A DNA stretch of 64,000 nucleotides from CALJIC01 sp039805565 (GCA_039805565.1 JBDLTZ010000336.1:20590-84589); one strand, 5' to 3'; numbered from the stretch's first letter, positions 40,897 through 49,965 are shown. Made by a program: numbers and translations. Notes: generated by a model not told the origin, from the letters alone.

Positions 40897-42075
40897 ATGT
40901 CGTGGCTCGATATCGTCATCCTGGTCGTCAAGTGTCTGGTACTCGCGCTGGCGGCCACCGGCCTGTTCGCCTACTTCACTCTGTTCGAGCGGCGCCTCCT
41001 GGCCCGGCTGCAGAACCGGATTGGGCCGAACCGCGCAGGTCCCGGCGGCTTCCTGCAGCCGATCGCCGACGCCGTCAAACTCTTCTTTAAGGAGGACGTC
41101 GTCCCGGCTATGGCCGACCGCTGGGTCTACCTGATCTCGCCGGCCTTCGCTGTGATCCCGGCGCTGATCATCTGGGTCGTGCTACCACTCGGGTACTGGC
41201 CGGACGGCAACGGTGGCAACCTGCTGCAGCTCGCTGCGATCGACGTCGGCGTACTCTACCTGCTGGCCGTGACCTCGCTCGGTGTCTACGGTATCGCGAT
41301 CGCCGGCTGGGCCTCGAATAACAAGTACTCGATGCTCGGTAGTGTGCGCGCCTCGGCCCAGGTCATCTCGTACGAGCTTGCACTCGGCCTCGCTATCCTC
41401 GGGGCCGTGATGCAGGCCAGCTCGCTCCGCACCGAAGAGATTGTCGGCGCGCAGACCGGCATGTGGTTCATCGTACCGCAGTTCCTCGGCTTCATCGTCT
41501 TCCTGATCTCCTCCACCGCCGAGGTGGTGCGTGCCCCGTTCGATCTCGTCGAGGCTGAGCAGGAGCTGGTGGGCGGCTACAACACAGAGTACGGCTCGAT
41601 GAAGTTCGCGCTGTTCTTTATGTCCGAGTACATCAAGCTCGTCGCGATGAACGCCATCGCTGTGACGCTGTTCCTCGGCGGCTGGCAATTCCCTGGGCTG
41701 CTGACCCTGCGCGACGGCCTGACGCCGATGATCGGTGAGGGGCTCGCCAACGCTGTGCTCGGGCTGCTCTCGCTTGGCGCGTTCATGCTTAAGGTCGCGG
41801 CGCTCTCCTTCCTGTCTGTGTGGGTGCGTGCCACCGTGCCGCGGGTGCGCTACGACCAGCTGATGAACTTGGGCTGGAAGGTACTGCTGCCGATGGCGCT
41901 GATCAACATCGTGGTGACGGCAGTGATCAACGTCCTGCTGCCCGACCAGCCGCTCATCAGCGCGCTCGTCGGCTTCGCTATCGGCGCGGTCGTCGTGTTC
42001 GCCGCCTCGCTCCGCGGGCCCCGGCCGCAGCGTGAGGGCGTGACTCTGACAAAGAAGGGTGTGGCGTCGTCGTAG
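40897..42075 (+). CDS. nuoH: NADH-quinone oxidoreductase subunit H
   Basis: 392 residues with eight or nine membrane helices. LQNRIGPNRAGPGGFLQPIADAVK is the conserved quinone-channel loop, and EVVRAPFDLVEAEQELVGGYNTEY carries the essential acidic cluster. RATVPRVRYDQLMNLGWK closes the family core. It forms the quinone site between peripheral arm and membrane arm. The C-terminal 20 residues are basic and variable. About 100 bp with a small hairpin separate it from nuoI. Confidence 0.96.
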   Translation: MSWLDIVILVVKCLVLALAATGLFAYFTLFERRLLARLQNRIGPNRAGPGGFLQPIADAVKLFFKEDVVPAMADRWVYLISPAFAVIPALIIWVVLPLGYWPDGNGGNLLQLAAIDVGVLYLLAVTSLGVYGIAIAGWASNNKYSMLGSVRASAQVISYELALGLAILGAVMQASSLRTEEIVGAQTGMWFIVPQFLGFIVFLISSTAEVVRAPFDLVEAEQELVGGYNTEYGSMKFALFFMSEYIKLVAMNAIAVTLFLGGWQFPGLLTLRDGLTPMIGEGLANAVLGLLSLGAFMLKVAALSFLSVWVRATVPRVRYDQLMNLGWKVLLPMALINIVVTAVINVLLPDQPLISALVGFAIGAVVVFAASLRGPRPQREGVTLTKKGVASS

Positions 42076-42098
42076 GGGCGTGCCTGGGCGTGCCTGGG

Positions 42099-42116
42099 TG
42101 TGCGCCCCGGCGCACA
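42099..42116 (+). promoter_or_regulatory. Small hairpin between nuoH and nuoI
   Basis: TGTGCGCC/GGCGCACA around a CC centre can form a 7-bp stem with a 4-nt loop in the 107-bp gap. Repeated GGGCGTGCCT units precede it. It may act in transcript processing; there is no U tract. Confidence 0.4.
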
Positions 42117-42182
42117 GGTCCAACCGGCCCGTGATGCTGGGGCGCTCAGCCGTGCAACCCCAAAGCGTGTGAGAGAAATAGT

Positions 42183-42680
42183 ATGCTTGGCGAAATCTTC
42201 AAGGGTCTCGGTACAACCCTCAAGTATCTGTTCAAGAAGCCGGTCACGGTCCAGTACCCCGAGGTCAAGCGCCCGGTGCGCGAGCGGTTCCGTGGCCGCC
42301 ACCAGCTGAAGCGCTTCGGCAACGGTATGGAGCGTTGCATCGGCTGCTCCCTCTGCGCCGCTGCCTGCCCGGCCGACGCCATCCTGGTGGTGCCCGCCGA
42401 GAACGACCCGGCCAAGCCGAACTCGCCCGGCGAGCGCTACGCCGCCCGCTACGAGATCAATATGCTCCGCTGCATCTACTGCGGCTACTGCGAGGACGCC
42501 TGCCCGACCAACGCGATCGTCCTGGAGACGCAGTACGAGCTGTCGTTCTACGACCGCAAGGGGTCGATCTACACTAAGGCCGACCTGCTCGTCCCGCAGG
42601 ATAAGGGCCACGGCGAGATCCCGCCGGTCCTGCAGCAGCTGAGCCGCCGCCCAAGCCCGCCCGCGCAGATCGATTTGTGA
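42183..42680 (+). CDS. nuoI: NADH-quinone oxidoreductase subunit I
   Basis: 165 residues. Two ferredoxin motifs, CIGCSLCAAACP and CIYCGYCEDACP, bind the N6a and N6b 4Fe-4S clusters that carry electrons towards NuoB. The N-terminal amphipathic stretch (LGTTLKYLFKKPVTVQYP) and RGRHQLKR block are family features. The start has a weak AGAGA site. It is followed 13 bp later by nuoJ. Confidence 0.96.
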   Translation: MLGEIFKGLGTTLKYLFKKPVTVQYPEVKRPVRERFRGRHQLKRFGNGMERCIGCSLCAAACPADAILVVPAENDPAKPNSPGERYAARYEINMLRCIYCGYCEDACPTNAIVLETQYELSFYDRKGSIYTKADLLVPQDKGHGEIPPVLQQLSRRPSPPAQIDL

Positions 42681-42693
42681 TTTCGGAGAGAAT

Positions 42694-43197
42694 ATGGAGT
42701 TTGTCGTCTTCGGGATCTCCGCGCTCGTCGCAGTCGTCGGCGCAGTGGCGATGCTGCTCAGCAGGAACGCCATCCACAGCGCGTTGTTCCTTCTGCTGAA
42801 CTTCACCTCGATCGCGGTGCTGTACCTGCTGCTGCAGGCCACCTTCCTGTTCGCGGTGCAGCTGATCGTCTACGCGGGCGCGATCATCGTGCTGTTCCTC
42901 TTCGTAGTGATGCTCCTTGGCGCCGAGAAGGCCGAGGAGGAACGGGACACTATCGGCTGGCAGCGCCCGGTGGCGCTCGTGATGGGCGCGCTCCTGCTGG
43001 CGCAGGTGATCTTCGTGCTCGTCACCGGGACGCCGGCGGCGGCGTCGGCCGAGACCACGGGCTTTGGGGACCCGGTTCGCATCGCCGAGGAGCTGTTCAC
43101 CACCTATCTCCTGCCGTTCGAGGTGACCTCGATCATCATCCTGGCAGCGCTGGTCGGCGTGATTGTGCTCCACACTCAGGAGAAACGGCAGGTCTAG
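42694..43197 (+). CDS. nuoJ: NADH-quinone oxidoreductase subunit J
   Basis: 167 residues, five membrane helices. The conserved third-helix region VQLIVYAGAIIVLFLFVVML is present, which forms the pi-bulge helix of the proton path. The long loop (about 85-125) before the last helices is polar. GGAGAGA precedes the ATG. It ends three bases before nuoK. Confidence 0.95.
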   Translation: MEFVVFGISALVAVVGAVAMLLSRNAIHSALFLLLNFTSIAVLYLLLQATFLFAVQLIVYAGAIIVLFLFVVMLLGAEKAEEERDTIGWQRPVALVMGALLLAQVIFVLVTGTPAAASAETTGFGDPVRIAEELFTTYLLPFEVTSIIILAALVGVIVLHTQEKRQV

Positions 43198-43200
43198 CGT

Positions 43201-43503
43201 ATGGTGCCCACCAGCTTCTACATCGCCCTCGCGGCGACACTGTTCACCCTCGGCGTGATCGGCGTGCTCATCCGGCGCAATGCGCTGGTGGTGTTCATGT
43301 CGGTTGAACTGATGCTGAACTCCGCAAACCTGGCCATCGTGGCGTTCGCCCACGCACGCCAGGATACTGCCGGCCAGATTCTCGTGTTCTTCACCATCGT
43401 CGTCGCCGCCGCCGAGGTCGCGGTGGGGCTCGCGCTGCTGGTGCAGATCTTCCGCAGCAAGCGGACGACGAACATTGACGAGATCAATGTCCTGAAGGGG
43501 TAG
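43201..43503 (+). CDS. nuoK: NADH-quinone oxidoreductase subunit K
   Basis: 100 residues, three membrane helices, the normal size. The second helix contains VVFMSVELMLNSANLA with the conserved Glu of the proton channel, and the third begins in VVAAAEVAVGLALLVQ with the second conserved Glu. The start follows the nuoJ stop by three bases and the stop precedes the nuoL GTG by one base, so translation is coupled. Confidence 0.95.
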   Translation: MVPTSFYIALAATLFTLGVIGVLIRRNALVVFMSVELMLNSANLAIVAFAHARQDTAGQILVFFTIVVAAAEVAVGLALLVQIFRSKRTTNIDEINVLKG

Positions 43504-43504
43504 C

Positions 43505-45502
43505 GTGGAGGCGCTCGGAATGTCAGGTCTCAACTGGGTCATCTGGCTCATCCCAGCCTTCCCGCTGCTGGGCTTTCTGATCAACATCTTCTTCGTACGC
43601 AGCGAGCGCACCGCTGGACTTCTGGCCGTAGCCGCGGTGGCGCTGTCGTTCGTCACGTCGCTCGCGGCGCTGACGATGCTCCAGGGCCTGCCCGAGGAGT
43701 CGCGCCGCATCAGCTCGGTCCTCTGGGAGTGGATCAGCATTGGCGCCTTCCGGGTGCCATTCGGCCTGCTGTATGACCCGCTCACCGCCGTGATGACACT
43801 GCTTGTCAATGGTGTCGGCGGGCTCATCCACATCTATTCGATCGGCTACATGCACGGCGATGCGCGGCCGGTACGCTACTTCGCGTACCTCAACCTATTC
43901 ATCGTCTCGATGCTGATGCTGGTGATGGCCGACAACATGCTGCTGCTCTTCCTCGGCTGGGAGGGCGTCGGCCTCTGCTCGTTCCTGCTTATCGGCCACT
44001 ACTTCGACCGCCGCTCCGTGGCGCCGGGCATCGTCCCGGCCGATGCGGCTGTCAAGGCGTTTGTGGTCAACCGCGTGGGCGACGCGGCCATCCTGCTGGC
44101 GATCATGGCGATCTTCTCACGTCTCGGCTCGCTGGTGTTCTATCCCAATGAGGAGCTCGGCATCTCAGGCTACCTCGAGCAGGCCGTTCAGGCCGACTTC
44201 ACGCTGGTGGACGTCGGCATCGTCGGCCCGATCGGCGTGGCCACCGCGATCGGGCTGCTGCTGCTCATCGGCGTTGCCGGCAAGAGCGCGCAGTTCCCGC
44301 TCTACACCTGGCTCACCGACGCTATGGCTGGCCCGACACCAGTCTCGGCGCTGATCCACGCGGCCACGATGGTCACCGCGGGCGTCTACCTGATCGCGCG
44401 CAACCACACGATCTTCGAGGCCTCGCCGACCGCCGCCGGCTGGGTAGTGGGCGTAGGCCTGATCACCGCACTGCTCGGCGCGCTGGCCGCGGTGCCGCAG
44501 TTCGATATCAAGCGCGTGCTGGCCTACTCAACTATCTCCCAGCTCGGCTACATGGTGGCGGCGGTGGGCATGGGCGCCTACGTGGCCGGCATGTTCCACC
44601 TGCTGACGCACGGCATCTTCAAGGCGCTGCTGTTCCTCGGTGCGGGCGCGGTGATCCACGCTCTGCACGAGCAGCAAGATATGCGGCGTATGGGCGGTCT
44701 GCGCCGACGCATGCCGCAGACCTTCTGGGTCTACGCGATCGGTGCGCTCTCGCTGGCCGGCATCTTCCCGCTAGCCGGTTTCTGGAGCAAGGACGAGATC
44801 CTGGTGCACGCCTGGTTTACCGTCCAGAACCCCGGCGCCACGATCCTCCTGATGCTGACCTCGGCCGTCACGGCGTTCTACATGGGCCGGCAGGTGGCGC
44901 TGATCTTCTTCGGGCAGCCGCGCGAGTCCGGCCACGCCGAGCAGCACGCGCACGACATGGGCCCAGTGATGCAGTGGCCGCTCTGGCTGCTGGCCGCCGG
45001 CACTGTGATCGCGGGCATCATCAACTTGCCCGGCCTGCACTGGCTCGGCAGCTTCCTGCACCCAGTGCTCAACGAGCCGGAGAAGGTCTGGGAGCCGAGC
45101 CACGGCGTGCTCGCGGCAATCGCCACCCTCCTCAGCGCGGGCGGTGCGTACCTCGGCTGGTGGCTCTACGCGCGGCGGTTCGCCCTGCGGATCCGCCCCG
45201 GCAAGGACGACCCGATGCAGCGCTACCTGGGCGATATCTGGAACGGCGCGGAGATCGGCTGGGGCCTCGACTGGCTCTACCAGCGGGCAATCGTCCGGCC
45301 GTACCGCGAGATCAGCGCCTTCCTGGACGATGTCTTCGACCGGCAGGGCATCGACGACACACTGGTCCAGGGGCCGGCGCGGCTCGTCGGGCGGGCGTCG
45401 CAGGTCCTGCGCCTCGGCCAGAGCGGCTACGTGCGGAACTACGCGCTGGTGTTTCTCATCGGCGTGGTCCTGGTGGTGGGCTACTTCGCGCTTGGCTCGT
45501 AG
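43505..45502 (+). CDS. nuoL: NADH-quinone oxidoreductase subunit L
   Basis: 665 residues from a GTG one base after nuoK; an ATG five codons on is possible. Antiporter-like proton channel subunit with about 16 membrane helices. Family blocks include WEGVGLCSFLLIGHY, PLYTWLTDAMAGPTPVSALI and HAATMVTAGVYLIAR. The lateral helix region is represented by the long C-terminal part (PVLNEPEKVWEPSHG onwards). It is the most distal proton-pumping unit of the membrane arm. Confidence 0.96.
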   Translation: MEALGMSGLNWVIWLIPAFPLLGFLINIFFVRSERTAGLLAVAAVALSFVTSLAALTMLQGLPEESRRISSVLWEWISIGAFRVPFGLLYDPLTAVMTLLVNGVGGLIHIYSIGYMHGDARPVRYFAYLNLFIVSMLMLVMADNMLLLFLGWEGVGLCSFLLIGHYFDRRSVAPGIVPADAAVKAFVVNRVGDAAILLAIMAIFSRLGSLVFYPNEELGISGYLEQAVQADFTLVDVGIVGPIGVATAIGLLLLIGVAGKSAQFPLYTWLTDAMAGPTPVSALIHAATMVTAGVYLIARNHTIFEASPTAAGWVVGVGLITALLGALAAVPQFDIKRVLAYSTISQLGYMVAAVGMGAYVAGMFHLLTHGIFKALLFLGAGAVIHALHEQQDMRRMGGLRRRMPQTFWVYAIGALSLAGIFPLAGFWSKDEILVHAWFTVQNPGATILLMLTSAVTAFYMGRQVALIFFGQPRESGHAEQHAHDMGPVMQWPLWLLAAGTVIAGIINLPGLHWLGSFLHPVLNEPEKVWEPSHGVLAAIATLLSAGGAYLGWWLYARRFALRIRPGKDDPMQRYLGDIWNGAEIGWGLDWLYQRAIVRPYREISAFLDDVFDRQGIDDTLVQGPARLVGRASQVLRLGQSGYVRNYALVFLIGVVLVVGYFALGS

Positions 45503-45511
45503 AGGACTGAC

Positions 45512-47041
45512 GTGAATCAGATCGGCTTTCCCTTGCTCTCACTCGTGCTCTGGCTGCCGGCTGCCGGCGCGCTCGCGCTCATGCTGGTCCCGCGCGCGCA
45601 GGTGCAGACGCAGCGCTGGGTCGCCCTCGGGTTCGCCCTGGCGGCCTTCGCGGCCTCGCTGCCGCTCTACTTTCTGTTCGACGCCGGCCAGGGCGGCTTC
45701 CAGTTCGTCGAGGATCTGCCGTGGGTGCCCACTTGGGGCATCGGTTACCGCCTCGCGGTGGACGGCGTTAGCCTCTGGCTGGTGATCCTGACCACCTTCC
45801 TCACGCCGCTGGTGCTGCTGGCGAGCTGGGGCGAGACCACCACGGACAGCCGCGGCTACCAGGCGCTGCTGCTGCTGCTGGCCTCGGCCCTCACCGGCGT
45901 ATTCGTGGCGCAGGACCTGCTGCTGTTCTACATCTTCTTCGAGTTCACTCTGGTGCCGACGGCGCTGCTGATCGGCATCTTTGGCGGGAACGGGCGCGTG
46001 CAGGCGGCCACCAAGTTCTTCCTGTACCCGTTCTTCGGTTCGCTCTTTATGCTGCTGGGTATCATTGCGCTGTACCTGCTGCACGGCCAGCGCACTGGGC
46101 TCTACACCTTCGACTACCGCACCATCCTGGCGAGCCTGCAGATCGGCCAGCTCCAGCTCACTGAGCTTGAGCAGCGGCTGCTGTTCGGCGCGTTCTTCGC
46201 CGGCTTCGCGGTGAAAGTGCCGGTCTGGCCGTTCCACACCTGGATGCCCGATGCCCACGTGGCGGCGCCCAACTCTGGCGCGGTGGACGTGGCTGGCATG
46301 CTGGTGAAGATCGGCGCCTACGGCCTGATCCGCTTCAATCTGGCGCTCTTCCCGGCCGCCTCGGCCTGGGCAGCGCCGGCGATCGCAGTGCTGGCGGTGG
46401 TGGGCATTCTGTACGCGGCGGCGATCGCCTACACCCAAACCGATATGAAGCGCATGCTGGCCTATGCGTCGGTGAGCCACCTTGGGTTCATCGTGCTTGG
46501 CATCTTCGCAATCAACGCACAGGGCATCAGCGGCGCGCTGCTCCAGATCGTCAACAGCGGCATCACCACCGGCGCGCTGTTCTTCATCGTCGGCATGCTG
46601 GTGGCCCGCGGCGGATCGCGCGCAGTCTCGGCCTACAGCGGGGTCTGGAAGGCCGCGCCCGTGCTCGGCAGCCTGACGCTGGTGATGGTGCTCGGCGTGG
46701 TCGGCCTGCCGGGACTGAACGGCTTCGTCGGCGAGTTCGCGATCATGCAGGGCGCGTGGCTGTCGCCCACCATCGGCTTCGGCATCGTCTCCGTAGCGGT
46801 GATCGGCGTCATCCTGACGGCGGCCTACCTGCTGCGGATGTACAAGATCGCCTTCCTGGGTGACACCAACAGCACCACGGCGCTCATGCCCGACATCCGG
46901 CCGCGCGAGGCGCTAATCCTGGTGGCGCTGCTGGTGCCGACGGTGGTCATCGGGCTGTACCCGGCGCTCCTGCTGGCGCCGATGCAGACGTCGGTGCAGC
47001 AGATCGCAGAGGGCGTCGCTGCGGTGCTCGCCGCGCGGTAA
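45512..47041 (+). CDS. nuoM: NADH-quinone oxidoreductase subunit M
   Basis: 509 residues, GTG start 9 bp after nuoL with GAGGA upstream. About 14 membrane helices; the FEFTLVPTALLIGIFG (Glu of the proton channel), VPVWPFHTWMPDAHVAAP and YASVSHLGFIVLG blocks are typical. Middle antiporter-like proton channel of complex I. A gap of 84 bp with CCAACAT repeats separates it from nuoN. Confidence 0.96.
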   Translation: MNQIGFPLLSLVLWLPAAGALALMLVPRAQVQTQRWVALGFALAAFAASLPLYFLFDAGQGGFQFVEDLPWVPTWGIGYRLAVDGVSLWLVILTTFLTPLVLLASWGETTTDSRGYQALLLLLASALTGVFVAQDLLLFYIFFEFTLVPTALLIGIFGGNGRVQAATKFFLYPFFGSLFMLLGIIALYLLHGQRTGLYTFDYRTILASLQIGQLQLTELEQRLLFGAFFAGFAVKVPVWPFHTWMPDAHVAAPNSGAVDVAGMLVKIGAYGLIRFNLALFPAASAWAAPAIAVLAVVGILYAAAIAYTQTDMKRMLAYASVSHLGFIVLGIFAINAQGISGALLQIVNSGITTGALFFIVGMLVARGGSRAVSAYSGVWKAAPVLGSLTLVMVLGVVGLPGLNGFVGEFAIMQGAWLSPTIGFGIVSVAVIGVILTAAYLLRMYKIAFLGDTNSTTALMPDIRPREALILVALLVPTVVIGLYPALLLAPMQTSVQQIAEGVAAVLAAR

Positions 47042-47125
47042 GTTTGGATGTGCGATGTTCGATGTTGGATACGGGTTGAGCGCAGCCACCGTCCAACATC
47101 CAACATCCAACATTGCGAAGGACCT
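47042..47125. repeat. CCAACAT heptamer repeat with inverted partner between nuoM and nuoN
   Basis: Three CCAACAT units (about 47093-47114) lie downstream of an inverted copy (GATGTTCGATGTTGGAT, about 47050-47068), so the spacer can fold on itself. A heptamer family distinct in sequence from the CAGCACT arrays but with the same period. Confidence 0.65.
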
Positions 47126-48592
47126 ATGTCAACCATCCAGATTCCAACCATCGACTTCAGCGTCGTCCTCCAGATGGTGATCGTGTTCGCCTGGGGCGCG
47201 GGGCTTCTGCTGGTCGACCTGTTCATCCCGCAGGACCGCAAGCGCCTCACTGGCTACCTGGCGATCGTCGGGGTTGCGGTGGCTGCTGCGGCGGGCATCC
47301 CCTTGTGGGGCATCAGCGCCAGCACGTTTAGCGATAAGGTTGTGCTCGACACCTTCGGCCTGTCGCTGAACTGGATCTTCCTGCTGATCGCGGCGCTGAC
47401 GATCGCTATCTCGATAGACTATCTGCAGCGCCAGGGGATCGAGCGCGGCGAGTATCACGTGCTGGTGCTGTTCGCCACTGGCGGTATGATGCTGCTCTCC
47501 CAGGGCACCGACCTGATCGTGCTGTTCCTGGGGCTCGAGCTGCTCTCGATCACGCTCTACGTGCTGGCCGGCTTCGCCTATCCGCGGCTCTCCTCCGAGG
47601 AGTCCGCGATGAAGTACCTGCTGATCGGTGCGTTCGCCACCGGCTTCCTGGTGTTCGGCATCGCGCTGGTCTACGGCGCCACGGGCGCCACGAACCTGGT
47701 GGCAATCAACGAGTACCTGAGCCGCCAGACGCTGGTGGGCGAGAACTACGCCTATCTGCTCGCGGGCACGGCCCTGGTGATCATCGGCTTCGGCTATAAG
47801 ATCTCGCTGGTGCCGTTTCACATGTGGACGCCCGACGTCTACCAGGGCGCGCCCACGCCGGTCACCGCCTTCATGTCGGTGGGCAGCAAGGCGGCTGCGT
47901 TCGGTGGCCTGATGCGCTTCCTGTTCACGGCGGTGCCGACGCAGGCGGCGGTGTGGGTCCCGGCGATCGGGGCGCTGGCTGCGGCCACGATGATCGTCGG
48001 CAACGTTGCGGCGATCTCGCAGCGCAACGTCAAGCGCATGCTGGCGTACTCGAGCGTCGGCCAGGCGGGGTACATCCTGCTGGGCGTGCTGGCCGCCAAC
48101 CAGGCCGGCGCTCAGGCGACCCTGTTCTACCTGCTGGCCTACGCGCTCACCAACCTCGCGGCCTTCGCGGTGCTGATCGCGCTCGAGCAGCGCGGCGATG
48201 AGACCTGGGACATGTCGGACCTGGCGGGGCTGTGGGGACGGCGGCCGCTGCTGGCAGTGGCGATGGCGCTGGCGATGTTCTCGCTGGCCGGCGTGCCGCC
48301 CACGGTGGGCTTCTGGGCCAAGCTGTACGTCTTCACGGCGGCGTGGCAGGCCGGCCTCGGCATCCTGACAATCGTCGGCGTGGTAGTCTCGGCCATCGGC
48401 GCCTTCTACTACCTCCGGATTGTGGCGCAGATGTTCATGAGCGAGCCGGCGCGCGAGATCACACCGGTGAATGACCGCCTGCTGGGCATCGGGGTGGGTG
48501 TGGCGGCCGCGGCTATCCTGGTGCTCGGCGTCATCCCGACGCCGGTGGTGGAGCTCGTGCAGCGCTCGGTGCTCGCGGCCGCGGGGCAGTAA
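47126..48592 (+). CDS. nuoN: NADH-quinone oxidoreductase subunit N
   Basis: 488 residues from the ATG at 47126 (GCGAAGGACC upstream); the 26 open codons before it translate the heptamer spacer. About 14 membrane helices; FLGLELLSITLYVLAGF, YKISLVPFHMWTPDVYQGAP and RMLAYSSVGQAGYILLG are characteristic. Proximal antiporter-like proton channel. Last gene of the operon, followed by a strong inverted repeat. Confidence 0.95.
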   Translation: MSTIQIPTIDFSVVLQMVIVFAWGAGLLLVDLFIPQDRKRLTGYLAIVGVAVAAAAGIPLWGISASTFSDKVVLDTFGLSLNWIFLLIAALTIAISIDYLQRQGIERGEYHVLVLFATGGMMLLSQGTDLIVLFLGLELLSITLYVLAGFAYPRLSSEESAMKYLLIGAFATGFLVFGIALVYGATGATNLVAINEYLSRQTLVGENYAYLLAGTALVIIGFGYKISLVPFHMWTPDVYQGAPTPVTAFMSVGSKAAAFGGLMRFLFTAVPTQAAVWVPAIGALAAATMIVGNVAAISQRNVKRMLAYSSVGQAGYILLGVLAANQAGAQATLFYLLAYALTNLAAFAVLIALEQRGDETWDMSDLAGLWGRRPLLAVAMALAMFSLAGVPPTVGFWAKLYVFTAAWQAGLGILTIVGVVVSAIGAFYYLRIVAQMFMSEPAREITPVNDRLLGIGVGVAAAAILVLGVIPTPVVELVQRSVLAAAGQ

Positions 48593-48616
48593 ATCCGAAA
48601 GTCCAATACGGCAAGC

Positions 48617-48662
48617 GAAACGTGCACGGTTGTCAGCTCATGCTATCAACCGTGCACGTTTC
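48617..48662. terminator. Bidirectional terminator-like hairpin after nuoN
   Basis: A perfect 16-bp stem, GAAACGTGCACGGTTG (48617-48632) with its complement (48647-48662) and a 14-nt loop, extended by AAG/CTT past one mismatch. It is centred between the convergent nuoN and lipoprotein genes, 25 nt after nuoN and 14 nt after the lipoprotein stop. Confidence 0.75.
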
Positions 48663-48675
48663 ACTTTGAAACGCG

Positions 48676-49104
48676 CTACTTGGTGCCCTTGAGGGTGTAG
48701 ATGATCACCCCCTCGCCGCCATGCTTGGATGCATCGATGGCGCCGACCACGAGGGCCGTCGTGCCGTGCTCATAGCCCGCGAGCAGGATATCGCCCTGGA
48801 GCCCGGGCATGCGGTTGAGCCGGTACCAGCCCTTCGTGGTCAGCTCGCCGTAGAACTTCTCGATATCGGCAAGGCTCGCTGTCGACTGGTAGATCTTCTC
48901 TTCCTTCGTCTCTGGCTTCACGCCATCCGCGGCCATCTCCTCCCACGCCACACGCTGCCAGTCTTCGACCAGGCCGTTGACCTGCTCGCTCTCGCTCCCC
49001 GCAAACGGCTGTGAGGCCGGCGGGTCGGCGACAGTCGTATCGCCACCGCCACACGCGGTCAGAAGCAGCGGCAGGAGCATCAGAAACACCAGAACACGTC
49101 GCAT
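48676..49104 (-). CDS. Putative lipoprotein, unknown function
   Basis: 142 residues from the ATG at 49104. A lipoprotein signal ends in LLLTAC (Cys18), then a short linker and a small alpha/beta domain (WQRVAWEEMAADGV; DIEKFYGELTTKGWYRLNRM; GYEHGTTALVVGAID). The YGEL...GW pattern resembles small periplasmic domains of unknown role that assess a compound's access. Its promoter has an extended -10. It converges on the nuo operon. Confidence 0.82.
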   Translation of the reverse strand: MRRVLVFLMLLPLLLTACGGGDTTVADPPASQPFAGSESEQVNGLVEDWQRVAWEEMAADGVKPETKEEKIYQSTASLADIEKFYGELTTKGWYRLNRMPGLQGDILLAGYEHGTTALVVGAIDASKHGGEGVIIYTLKGTK

Positions 49105-49141
49105 TGATTGAACCTCTTGTCGGTATCCGGTAACGCGCGGT

Positions 49142-49150
49142 ATTATACCA
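49142..49150 (-). promoter_or_regulatory. Extended -10 promoter of the lipoprotein gene
   Basis: TGgTATAAT on the - strand, a perfect extended -10, about 38 nt before the ATG at 49104. It lies within a small palindrome GGTATTATACC. Confidence 0.62.
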
Positions 49151-49259
49151 TCGCTAAGGTGCTGGGCGCCTGATGAGGCAGAGGCCGGGAGAAACGGCAC
49201 GGGACTGACGAGCCCCAATACTCACGGCTCAGGACGGGGCACGAGATAGAGGAACGATT

Positions 49260-49955
49260 TTGGTTGAGATCTACACGGACGGAGCGTGCCGCGGCAACCC
49301 GGGGCCGGGTGGGTGGGCGGCGGTGATCGTGCGAGACGGCGCGGCCGAGGAGATCGGCGGCTGCGAGCCGCGCACCACGAACAACCGCATGGAGCTGCGA
49401 GCGGCGCTTGAGGCGCTGCGGCGCGTGCCGGGCGAGCCGGTTCGGCTCTACACCGACAGCACGTACCTGCTGAACGGGATGACGAAGTGGCTGCGCTGCT
49501 GGAAGCGGCGCGGGTGGCTAACCGCCGAGGGGAACCCGGTGGAAAGTCGTGAGCTGTGGGAGGCACTCGAGGCGGTGGCTGGAGCGCGCGTAACCTGGGA
49601 GCACGTGCGCGGCCATGCAGGCCACCCTGGCAACGAGCGGGCGAACACGATCGCGCAGGCCTACGCGGCGGGCCGCACACCCGCACCCTCGAGGGCCGCT
49701 CCAGTCGCGCCGGCCAGAGTCGCGGCGTCGCTCCCTGGTGGCGGGACGCGTGCTGCCCGCGGTACGGGCGCGAGCTACCTCAGCTTGGTCTCGGGCGAGC
49801 TCCGACGCCACGCGACCTGGGAGGAGTGCAAGGCGCGGGTGGACCGCGTCTCTGGCGCGCGCTTCCGCAAGTGCGCCAGCGCGGCCGATGAGATAGCTAC
49901 GGTGGCAGTGTGGGGTCTGCCGGCAGATGCTCTGGCACGGCTGGATCAGGGATAG
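49260..49955 (+). CDS. rnhA: Ribonuclease HI with C-terminal viroplasmin-like extension; catalytic Asp replaced by Asn
   Basis: 231 residues; TTG start with AGAGGAA upstream. The RNase H domain (1-140) has Asp7 (YTDGAC), Glu45 (NRMEL), Asp66 (YTDSTY) and His119 (VRGHAG). The position equal to E. coli Asp134 is Asn129 (NERANTIA). After an Ala/Pro/Arg linker the last 55 residues (YLSLVSGELRRHATWEECK, then SGARFRKCASAADE) resemble the viroplasmin/caulimovirus-VI RNA-DNA hybrid-binding fold, which usually lies N-terminal. It removes RNA from hybrids in the cytoplasm. It is followed 10 bp later by the DUF6062 gene. Confidence 0.88.
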   Translation: MVEIYTDGACRGNPGPGGWAAVIVRDGAAEEIGGCEPRTTNNRMELRAALEALRRVPGEPVRLYTDSTYLLNGMTKWLRCWKRRGWLTAEGNPVESRELWEALEAVAGARVTWEHVRGHAGHPGNERANTIAQAYAAGRTPAPSRAAPVAPARVAASLPGGGTRAARGTGASYLSLVSGELRRHATWEECKARVDRVSGARFRKCASAADEIATVAVWGLPADALARLDQG

Positions 49956-49965
49956 AAGGAAACGT

